A DNA stretch of 64,000 bases, taken from contig OY776214.1 in NCBI GenBank assembly GCA_963675425.1, forward strand, positions 62,001-126,000, written 5' to 3'. The notes beneath the pieces were generated by a model, which was given only the letters and a program-made list of their open reading frames with translations, was not told the origin of the DNA and searched no databases. Numbering within the stretch: position 1 is the stretch's first letter; every line of letters begins with the position of its first letter. A program made the translations under genes and the position numbers. Source of the DNA: Sporobacter sp963675425. Its GTDB lineage: Bacteria; Bacillota; Clostridia; Oscillospirales; Oscillospiraceae. Shown piece after piece: positions 58,901 to 64,000 of this stretch.

Positions 58901-61064
58901 AGGTCGTAATGGTCAGCGCATCATCAGAGATACTGACGTCTGATATAGACGGCGTATTGTTTTGATAGGTTACCGCTGCATAGTCATAATTTTCACCGAC
59001 TAAATCATAATACTTGCTGCCGCTTGCCGAGCCGCCCGTAATGTAAAGCACCAGTCCGGGCTCGGGGTCTGTTACAGAGCTCTGCACGCCGGCCGCCGTT
59101 ATGGGCGTCGCCCCGTTCATCATATAGGTGCGGCAGTAGGCATGGTCATGTCCCATGAGCACCAGGTCGATCTGGAGGTCAGAAAACACCTGCGGCAAGC
59201 TTCCGCGTCTTTCAATAATATCTCCGTTTGTAGAATGTCCGGCCGTACTGAAAATCGAATGATGGAACATCACGATTTTCCACTTGGTCGTATACCCTGC
59301 TTCCTGCGCATCGAGAATCGCCTGCTGCATAAAATTCTTATGTAACTGCGTATCCTGCACATTGCTGTTGAGCGTCATGAACAGGGTGTTGTCCCGCACA
59401 AACCAGTAATCGCCGCTGTATGCTCCGCTTACCTGTGTTGCAGTGTCTTCCGAGACATTCGAATACGCAAAATGCTGCGAATAAAGACGTGAATTAAAAT
59501 CGTGGTTACCCACAATGGTCGCTATTGGCAGTGATGTCAGCTGCGAAGGCGATAAAAAGCCATCGTATTGCGCGGTAGACGACGAGACTTCGACCTGATC
59601 GCCACAGCTCAATAATAGCTGCGCACCGGGGAACTTACCGGCGGCATTATTCAGCGTTGAAATCCAGCCGGCGGTATCAGTCTCTGTTGCGTCACTACCT
59701 ATCTGCGCATCCGCAGCGAACAAAAAGTTGAGCTCGCCGTTTGTATCAGACGTCGTAAACGAATAATAGCCCGACCAGCCGTTTTCATTACCTACCCGAT
59801 AGACGTAGTCGGTATTAGCTTCCAGACCGGTTATCACGGCATGGTTATAATAGTAGTCCGCCCCATAGGCTTCCCCGCAGCTGAACGCCGTTACTTCAGA
59901 GCTGCCGTACAGGACCCCGTCTACCAAATTAGATGCTTTGGCATACTGAACTTCACCTGTCTGGAAGGTTGCGTTGTACCAGTTTACATACAGTTCCGAA
60001 GCGTTTTCCCCAACTGTAAGACTGATATTTTTTGTGGTGTTGACATCACGGTACTGGAAGTTTTCCTTGCTTTCGATAACTTTTGGGATATCGATCGTCC
60101 ATACCGGTTCATAGCGGGAACCGGATGTAAAATTCATACGGTTGATCGTCACAACCTTATTATTGTCAATAGATACGAGCATGCCGGTTGATGCGCTGTC
60201 AACGCAAACAGCACCATCCTGCACAGATGTGAAGTCTTCCTGATAAATCGTGTCCTCGTTACTGATATCATCATGCGCATGGCCGGAAAAATAGATAATC
60301 TGCGGATACTGCTTCATGAATTCCAGGAAGCTGTCGGACCAGTCGGCTGCGAGCGTTGCATAGCTGCCATCTGGGGCACTGCCGGATGACATAACCGTGT
60401 ACTTAACAGGCTTATGTGCAACAATAATTATCGGATTTGTAGGATTCTCCGTCGCTGCCGCTTGTATATGCTCTTTTAAAAAGCTTTCACGGGCAGTATA
60501 AGAATCCTGCTCATTGTCGGGGCTGACAGATAAGACATGTACACCGCTCACGGTTATATCATCTTCTATCGGAACCCCTACGTTCGTTACAAAGTCGGAC
60601 TGCATTTCCTCCTTCATTCCGGCGTTTTCATCAACGCTCACACCCCAGCCGTATTTATAAAACTCATGGTTGCCCATACAGGCTGTAAACAAGGTTTCTG
60701 AATCGAGTTGCGAATTAATAATGGAACGAAAGGTTTGCAGTTCATCCACGTAACCGTTGTCAGTAAGATCCCCCGCAATTGCAACGGCATCCAGTTTGTT
60801 TGAAGTTGCAGCGTAAAATCCCTGCAGGCAATTTTTAAGGAGCGTTTCCATGGTTTTGCTTGAGGCGCTGTCACTTCTGCTGATATGCGTATCGCTTGCG
60901 ATACCGATATTAATTGTGTCGCCGCCGGTTAATGCAGGAAATTCGGCCGCAACGGCGCTTAAGGGTAGTAGTGTAGTTAATATAATGGCAGCCAAAAACA
61001 AGCTTATCATTTTTTTGACCGCTCTTATTATATCTATTCTTTTTATTATTGCGTTTAGTTCCAC
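52125..61064 (-). CDS. Giant SLH-anchored multidomain phosphatase
   Basis: About 2,979 residues from GTG 61064 (GGAGA eight bases upstream). Signal peptide near 18-40 (MISLFLAAIILTTLLPLSAVAA). Order: a calcineurin-type phosphatase (about 45-330: IASDTHI, AGDLTDNG, MGNHEF, SGHAHDD); a purple-acid-phosphatase module (fibronectin-like 335-435, catalytic 440-740 with GNHDFN and MGHDHAYC); DUF5011-like Ig (755-825); LamG-like (830-1030); three FIVAR repeats; a second acid-phosphatase module (1235-1620: GNHDVG, TGHDHVYC); a second DUF5011 and LamG; three FIVAR; a third LamG; two FIVAR; an Ig-like module, a DNS-repeat linker and three SLH domains. It would display several phosphatases on the wall. 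Modular duplication is obvious. Confidence 0.88.
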   Translation of the reverse strand: MELNAIIKRIDIIRAVKKMISLFLAAIILTTLLPLSAVAAEFPALTGGDTINIGIASDTHISRSDSASSKTMETLLKNCLQGFYAATSNKLDAVAIAGDLTDNGYVDELQTFRSIINSQLDSETLFTACMGNHEFYKYGWGVSVDENAGMKEEMQSDFVTNVGVPIEDDITVSGVHVLSVSPDNEQDSYTARESFLKEHIQAAATENPTNPIIIVAHKPVKYTVMSSGSAPDGSYATLAADWSDSFLEFMKQYPQIIYFSGHAHDDISNEDTIYQEDFTSVQDGAVCVDSASTGMLVSIDNNKVVTINRMNFTSGSRYEPVWTIDIPKVIESKENFQYRDVNTTKNISLTVGENASELYVNWYNATFQTGEVQYAKASNLVDGVLYGSSEVTAFSCGEAYGADYYYNHAVITGLEANTDYVYRVGNENGWSGYYSFTTSDTNGELNFLFAADAQIGSDATETDTAGWISTLNNAAGKFPGAQLLLSCGDQVEVSSSTAQYDGFLSPSQLTSLPIATIVGNHDFNSRLYSQHFAYSNVSEDTATQVSGAYSGDYWFVRDNTLFMTLNSNVQDTQLHKNFMQQAILDAQEAGYTTKWKIVMFHHSIFSTAGHSTNGDIIERRGSLPQVFSDLQIDLVLMGHDHAYCRTYMMNGATPITAAGVQSSVTDPEPGLVLYITGGSASGSKYYDLVGENYDYAAVTYQNNTPSISDVSISDDALTITTYNAADMSAAADSFTINKTQTSAADTLKPFLFIPAENDIVLDRVFNKLDGVSARDNVDGDITDNIIVAGDVDTSMEGTYTLTYEITDSAGNTATATRSISVKKEITGSSGKYFGIDIKSGEFKNENDGAVSYSAYNTTGNYTFETDDELHQTVLCGPESGNLVIDGLNLEPLDNEFTIETYIKIPSTISAYDVFQFDGQNLNLVGFPGNTYFGAGRGSSGDADVFVEQNLPTDQWLHILCTAKEGEQTLYVNGAEFAANGYEGLKIASTNNDELILGGTYSGRSGLIKFAYFRILSGFVTESQAQSLYSDMQNSLPADYTAVDEALAKVPDDLSAYTDASVSVLNDAVAAVDRSKTADGQDVVNGYAAAIENAIAALAYKGDADYSAVDAAIAKIPADLSVYTDESVAAVNAAKAAVVAGKSKDEQDIVNGYAAAIENAITALVYKPADYSAVDAAIAKVPGDLSGYSSNTVKTLNDALNAVDRTKIITQQSEVNGYATAIQAAVNALAYAVKNTNLTVGADASELYVNWLGTDSEAGKVQYSKASDLINGTLTFYDEVTAFGSGGANGSTYYYNHALIENLEEGTEYAYRVGSDGDWSQYYTFTTPSSNDALSFMFAADPQIGAGGDIDSDISGWKNTLDHALTNFPGAQMLFLGGDQVNKSTNNDHYDGLFVPSQLTSLPLATVVGNHDVGSTLYSQHFAYSNVDGSTGREATGEYGGDYWFVRNNTLFMVLNSNIVQDMERDTQAHKNFMQQAISAAGAGIKWKVVLFHHAIFSTGEHSNDSSSIQRREALAPVLSELQIDLVLTGHDHVYCRSYLMDGTTPVITGNEVTDPNAGQVLYLTGNSSSGSKYYDVTQENADFAAVTNTDKTTISKIDISDTVLKVTAYNSADMTVMDTFTINKTSTQDTLKPFLYIPTDNDVVLNEEFDALAGVSAYDNVNGDITSRITVSGEVDTSKDGIYTLTYQVADDAGNMTTATRKINVGKILYFGMDIKNGKLENEEGSVVTSTYNNPGGYTFETNEELHQTVLCGPESGNLGISGLNLGPLNNQFSLEAYVYLPSTLSAYDVFQFDGQNINLVGVPGATYFGAGRYADGDADVYTNKSLPTDQWIHVLCTAKDGKQVLYVNGELFSSDEYTDLNLTSSSSDELILGGTMNGRSGLIKFAYLRIYSNFFTVEVAQDAYQMMKNGFSADYTAVDEALAKVPDDLSVYTDASVNALNAAVAAVDRGKNAAEQDVVDGYAAAIEAAISALAYKGGADYSAVDVAIAKIPADLSVYTAESVAVLNTAKDAVVAGKSQDEQNVVNGYAAAIEAAINALVYKPANYSAVDAAIAKVPGDLSGYTDESVAALNTAINAVIRGKNITEQDVVNGYAAAIEAAISALAGENSLYFGIDIKNGKLQNEDGSVATDSMYVITGTTGGYDFETDDELHQTVLCGPEKENLVINKLNLAPLNNQYTVEAYIKIPGTLSVSGNLTAYDVFQFDGQNINLVGLSGETYFGAGRYTDGDADVYTNKSLPTDQWIHVLCTAKEGEQVLYVNGEAFAAGSYTGLNIASESYDELVLGGITAERSGLIKFAYFRIYTDPVNEAQAETMYEDMKSNFSADYSAVDAAIAKTPADLSVYTDESVAALNAAKDAVVAGKSQNEQDVVNGYAAAIEAAINALVYKPADYSAVDAAIAKVPGDLSGYTDESVAALNAAINAVIRGKNITEQDVVNGYAATIEAAINALAGGKTIDISEISGVAKPVRGAAPTVSVAETAEYKATISWSPEVSIFAPGTVYTATITIIPKAGFSLVGVPADYFTVAGATTTNPVNSGVVTAVFLATSTVTHYDGSDNSDNSDNSDNSDNGTDGPSTPGTTTSINNDTTTVTTTTTASTSASGAATASVTGAQVADALDKAVQQAAEGGKKAVVEINVEGADGATSVVTTIPHTAISELSETHVDGLTVSTAIASVSFDTEAINAISTSAQGDISISAAVVNASALSEMERQAIGDRPVYDFTVTSGSKAISSFGGGSASISLPYTPVPGEDPNAIVVYYISNSGELQTVRGKYDPAAGTVRFTTTHFSRYAVGYNKVAFSDVVSTDWYYKPVTFIAARGITTGSTASTFSPDNTLTRGQFVVMLMRAYGIEADVNPTDNFSDAGDTYYSNYLAAAKRLGISNGIGDNTFAPDSEITRQDMFTLLYRALGVLDELPEAAGSKTTSDFGDAELISSYAREAMNALVKAGIISGSGGKLNPTDTTTRAEMAQVLYNLLSV
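53352..53396 (-). repeat. Five tandem 9-base repeats (DNS linker)
   Basis: GTTATCGCT occurs five times without a gap and codes for a Ser-Asp-Asn repeat between the Ig-like module and the SLH part. In-frame changes in copy number would only alter linker length. Confidence 0.9.
53705..57955 (-). repeat. Eight FIVAR-type repeats in three groups
   Basis: Units of about 65 codons with the pattern YSAVDAAIAKVPGDLSGYTD, then ESVAALN and a VVNGYAAAIEAAINAL end. They stand at 57370-57955 (three), 54745-55330 (three) and 53705-54085 (two), separated by the acid-phosphatase and LamG modules. In surface proteins FIVAR repeats usually bind glycans or act as spacers. Confidence 0.85.
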
Positions 61065-61190
61065 GTTGCTTATCTCCGTTTCTATTTTTTTGAACTAAAC
61101 TATTATAATTATGTCATGTAAAGGAAATAGGATACATTAAGTAAAGTTTATATAAACCGTCCTGTAAATTGCACAAATTTTCTCGGATTT
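61065..61190 (-). promoter_or_regulatory. Upstream region of the giant SLH gene
   Basis: AT-rich, without a gene. It must hold the promoter of the giant gene; candidate -10 boxes (TATAAT at about 61107-61102 on the minus strand) are present but I cannot fix a -35 with confidence. Confidence 0.35.
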
Positions 61191-61268
61191 TTATGGAACG
61201 CACAAAACGCGAGAAACCGTAGCAACAGATACGTTAGCCATTTCAGCGATTCTTTTTACAGAAGACAT
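61191..61268 (-). pseudogene. Stub of a LacI-family regulator
   Basis: From ATG 61268 the frame reads MSSVKRIAEMANVSVATVSR, then VLCVP and a stop. This is the first HTH of a LacI-type repressor, with the recognition helix VSVATVSRVL intact and everything else missing. The ligand-binding domain is gone, so the gene is dead. It lies between the giant SLH gene and the sugar-related genes, where a regulator of the sugar locus would be expected. Confidence 0.7.
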
Positions 61269-61756
61269 AACTTCAATCCTTTGTAATTGAGTAAACATAT
61301 AATAATGTATGAACAGTGTTTCAACCGCATAAAAGCGCCTGTCAGACTGACGAAATCGCCAGAGGGCGCTGTGTAACAAAATGTAACATCAACACGATTT
61401 TATCCTTTGTTTCGCATTTCATCAGGCGAACCAAGAGTACCAGTTTATTGTAAAGACAATAAGTTCAGCATTGTGAAAACTATGTAAAAAGTACTGATAT
61501 ATTAGCTTTATGTGTCACTTTTTAAATGTAACAACGTTTATTGTTACATTTTGAAGTAACACGGCTGATCAGCGCCGACTTTTTCGTCGGAGATATCCGA
61601 CGTGATGAAATAATTAAATCAAGGCTTAAGTGTCAGCTGGCAGATTACTCATAACTCACAAAAACGACCCGAAACCTTCGTTTCAAGCCGTTTGGGTAGA
61701 GATACATGTATGGGCCAGACAGAAGGTTTCCCTTTGTCGAAGTTTGCAGAAAGAGT
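61269..61756. other. Gene-free region with palindromes
   Basis: No convincing gene. AAATGTAACA (61524-61533) and TGTTACATTT (61542-61551) form a perfect ten-base inverted repeat, and further GTAACA words occur near 61373 and 61384 and GAAGTAAC at 61553. A hairpin CGACTTTTTCGTCG lies near 61577. These could be operators of a sugar regulator or transcription stops. Confidence 0.45.
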
Positions 61757-62569
61757 TTATTCAACATAACGGATATATTCTTCTGGGCAAACGATACTGC
61801 CCATGCTTATATTCGTGCCGTATTCACCGTGATAATCTGTCCCACCGGTAAGTATTAAGCCGTATTGCTTTTGATACTTCTTAATCTTATCCTCATCGGC
61901 GGCACAATGCGATTCATGCTTCAGCTCAATCCCGTCCAGCCCGGCCTTTACCAAGTCTTCAATCAGATCGTATGAATCCAACTGGCCCGGGTGCGCCAAA
62001 ACGGCAACGCCATGATCCGCCTTGATCGCCTCAACCGCGCCGATCACATCAGCATATTCGATATCACCTTCACAGATACCTCCATTTTTAAACAGCTTTT
62101 GATACAGAGCTCCGCGGAGCGTTTTTGTATATCCGGCATCCATAAGCGCATGCATAATGTGCTGTTTATATAAACAGGCGCTGCTTCGGGCCTTTTGCAA
62201 TACCTGCTCTATTGTAATATTATAACCCGCGTTAATGATCTGCCGGGCTTGCCATAGCGATTTCTCATGCCGCCTTTTGATAATTGGATCACAAATTGCT
62301 TTGATGTGGTTTACCTGCAAATCAAAGTTATATCCTAAAATATGTACCTTCTTATCGCGCTCAAAGCTGTACGCGGATATTTCGATTCCCGGGATCAGGC
62401 AAATCCCATTGCCCTCCGCCGCCCGGCGGGCCTCTTCAAGGCCAACGATCGTATCATGATCGACTATCCCAATATGTGTCAGGCCGTTTTGCTTTGCAAT
62501 TTTCATTGTATCGTCTATCGATACGGAGCTATCGGAAATATTCGTATGTACGTGCAAATCCGCTTTCAT
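61757..62569 (-). CDS. PHP-domain phosphoesterase
   Basis: A 270-residue metal-dependent hydrolase. Seen: DLHVHTNISDSS (first metal motif), GIVDHDTIVG, LIPGIEISAY (Glu ligand), VAVLAHPGQLDSYD and TGGTDYHGEYG near the end. These are the motifs of stand-alone PHP phosphoesterases such as the YciV/TrpH (RNase AM, 3',5'-nucleotidase) group. Substrate could be a nucleotide or a sugar phosphodiester. GAGGGA precedes ATG 62569. It lies behind the isomerase-like gene on the same strand, 125 bases apart. Confidence 0.85.
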   Translation of the reverse strand: MKADLHVHTNISDSSVSIDDTMKIAKQNGLTHIGIVDHDTIVGLEEARRAAEGNGICLIPGIEISAYSFERDKKVHILGYNFDLQVNHIKAICDPIIKRRHEKSLWQARQIINAGYNITIEQVLQKARSSACLYKQHIMHALMDAGYTKTLRGALYQKLFKNGGICEGDIEYADVIGAVEAIKADHGVAVLAHPGQLDSYDLIEDLVKAGLDGIELKHESHCAADEDKIKKYQKQYGLILTGGTDYHGEYGTNISMGSIVCPEEYIRYVE

Positions 62570-62694
62570 AAATTCCCTCTGAAGTGTTTTCTAGTAAACG
62601 TATCGATATCGCCCAAAATTTTCAATACCAGATGAAGAAATTCTGGCCGTATGGTCTACCACCCCGTTCTCAGGGATCTGCATTGCCTCTTCGT

Positions 62695-63540
62695 TCATTT
62701 CTCACCCCGGCTGATTAGCTTCTTAAACAGATCATAGCATTTTGATATATTAAGCGCGGTGGGTTCCTTCAGCTCGAACAAATATAACCCCTGATAGCTG
62801 ATATCGGCAAGTGCCGCTGCAACATCTTCCCAGTCAATTGTGCCTTCGCCGAGCGGTAAATGCTCGTCGAAACAGCCATGATTATCATGTAAATGCAAAT
62901 GAACCAAATCCTTATCCAACTTCCGTATCTCGTCGCCGCACGGCAGCCCGCGAATATTACTATGTCCCGTGTCAAAAATGAATTTTAAGTTATCGGCCTG
63001 GATCAAGGATTTAAAGGTTTTCAGTTCATCGGCATTTTTTGTAAGCATGCATTGGAAAAAAATATTCTCAAGAGCAATCGTCATATCGTATTGTTTTGCG
63101 ACCGCACACATATGTTCACAAATGTTGACCATTCGGTTTTGTTTTTGCTGCTGTAAACTTTGGAGCGCTTGTCCGCCCGGCGGATAAAACAGGCATTCAC
63201 CGAGTAAACCGCCGTGTACGACGATTATTTTTGTATTGTATTTTGCGCCGAATTCACAGGCTCTTCTCAATTCATCCAAAAGGGCATTTTGTATACGCCG
63301 GCTCGGTGTTGCCATATCGTATGGGAAAAAATGCAGCGATACGTCCAACTGATGATTTTTTATCAGCCGATCGGCGGAGTAGTACATATTTTTTACGAGG
63401 CTTTCATCAATCATATCGTTTGCAAAATCATCGGCTAAAAATAATTCAACGCCTCTTATATCCGGCGTCTGAGCAAGGAGCGTATCGAGGCGGTCGATTT
63501 CTTCGTTTGATATTGCGCCCAAATTAAATCCAAATTTCAT
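62695..63540 (-). CDS. Sugar-phosphate isomerase/epimerase-like TIM-barrel protein
   Basis: A 281-residue protein of the AP-endonuclease-2/xylose-isomerase-like superfamily. Seen: strands with metal-ligand residues IIVVHGGLLGE, IALENIFFQ (Glu), FIFDTGHSNI (Asp/His), LVHLHLHDNHG (His-x-His) and the final Glu in LYLFELKEPT. GGAGG precedes ATG 63540. Such proteins isomerise or epimerise sugars or inositols, and here the gene lies just downstream of an ABC solute-binding protein gene, which points to carbohydrate use. Exact substrate unknown. Confidence 0.85.
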   Translation of the reverse strand: MKFGFNLGAISNEEIDRLDTLLAQTPDIRGVELFLADDFANDMIDESLVKNMYYSADRLIKNHQLDVSLHFFPYDMATPSRRIQNALLDELRRACEFGAKYNTKIIVVHGGLLGECLFYPPGGQALQSLQQQKQNRMVNICEHMCAVAKQYDMTIALENIFFQCMLTKNADELKTFKSLIQADNLKFIFDTGHSNIRGLPCGDEIRKLDKDLVHLHLHDNHGCFDEHLPLGEGTIDWEDVAAALADISYQGLYLFELKEPTALNISKCYDLFKKLISRGEK

Positions 63541-63636
63541 AGTGTGCCTCCTTTAACACTGGTTTAGCATCATTCCATGTTACGTTTTGACTGGCTGCGG
63601 CCCTTTAAGGAACCTCAGCCAGCCAATCGTTTGCCA

Positions 63637-64000
63637 TTACCGATTCAAAATCGCGTTGACTTCTTCAGCCAGCTCATCCAGGCTGGGTTTTATATCCAAA
63701 TTTTCCGTCCAGATTTCCATCAGTCTCTGAGACATCAGATCTTCAATTTCTACAAATTCACCCGAGGTGGGACGCAAACTTGAGTACTGCAATTCTTCAA
63801 AAGCAACTTCAATTCCCGGATACCGGGCAATACCGTTTTGAAGCGTCTCGGTTTCCATTGCCGACTGCTGCGTCGGAAGATATCCGGTATTGACTGAGGC
63901 AAAAGCACTTTGCTCAGGTTCGGATACCCACTTCATGAACTCAAAAGCCGCCGCTTTTTCATTATCCGTACCCGTATTGCCCAGATACAGGTTCGCTCCG
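63637..64000 (-). CDS. ABC transporter solute-binding protein, C-terminal part
   Basis: The open frame enters from the right edge and stops at 63637, giving about 121 residues. AAAFEFMKWVSEPEQSAFAS, NTGYLPTQQSAM and SQRLMEIWTENLDIKPSLDE with a final EEVNAILNR are the usual end of family 1 extracellular sugar-binding proteins (UgpB/MalE type: KWLSDPE..., TGYLPV..., ALxxA). The signal peptide and most of the protein lie outside the window. With the isomerase-like and PHP genes behind it, it belongs to a carbohydrate-uptake operon on the minus strand. Confidence 0.85.
   Translation of the reverse strand, partial: GANLYLGNTGTDNEKAAAFEFMKWVSEPEQSAFASVNTGYLPTQQSAMETETLQNGIARYPGIEVAFEELQYSSLRPTSGEFVEIEDLMSQRLMEIWTENLDIKPSLDELAEEVNAILNR

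Overview
The window looks like chromosome from an anaerobic, spore-forming member of the Clostridia (Bacillota). Evidence for this: an anaerobic type CoA-transferase of the 2-hydroxyacid/phenyllactate kind, the recJ-rel-dtd-hydrolase-hemZ gene order, an oxygen-independent HemZ, a Tgl-type spore-coat transglutaminase, strong AGGAGG-type ribosome binding sites and surface proteins anchored by SLH domains. The housekeeping part is fairly GC-rich; the integrated element and the insertion-sequence region are visibly more AT-rich.

Layout. 1-1.6 kb: the end of an unidentified gene (possibly nitroreductase-like) and a family III CoA-transferase. 1.6-7.8 kb: a CBO0543-like membrane protein, then a cobalamin riboswitch controlling cbiA-cbiB-cobD-cbiP (late corrin-ring and aminopropanol-arm steps of B12 synthesis). 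8-16 kb: msrAB, and on the other strand nadE, an M20 peptidase and mutS, with a pyridoxal-kinase-like gene between. 16.5-24 kb: a forward cluster recJ, rel, dtd, an MBL hydrolase, hemZ and a uridine-kinase-like gene. 24-26.7 kb: small membrane proteins and tgl with an unknown partner.

26.8-39.7 kb: a 12.8-kb integrated element inserted in the 3' half of an initiator tRNA gene, bounded by a perfect 48-bp repeat. It carries a tyrosine integrase with an apparent HTH domain inserted in it, a CI-like repressor with operator palindromes, a small replication module, an isolated phage tape-measure gene, a sigma factor and a run of small overlapping genes. No capsid, portal, terminase or lysis gene is visible. 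Near its right end I found an overlooked 52-codon gene with promoter, RBS, terminator and an opposing promoter, which has the layout of a type I toxin-antitoxin pair.

39.7-46 kb: a BlaI/BlaR1-type regulatory pair split by an IS256-family element (8-bp target duplication), a DUF3916-like gene, a second identical IS copy in the opposite orientation, and decayed gene fragments. 46-61 kb: two very large secreted SLH-anchored proteins (about 1,889 and 2,979 residues) built from phosphodiester-glycosidase, metallophosphatase, LamG-like, FIVAR and Ig-like modules; their last ~0.9 kb, including the terminator, is a near-identical duplication. 61-64 kb: a stub of a LacI regulator, a PHP phosphoesterase, a sugar-phosphate isomerase/epimerase-like protein and the end of an ABC sugar-binding protein. 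Together with the surface phosphatases these suggest a locus for scavenging phosphorylated glycans or phosphodiesters, which is an inference from context.
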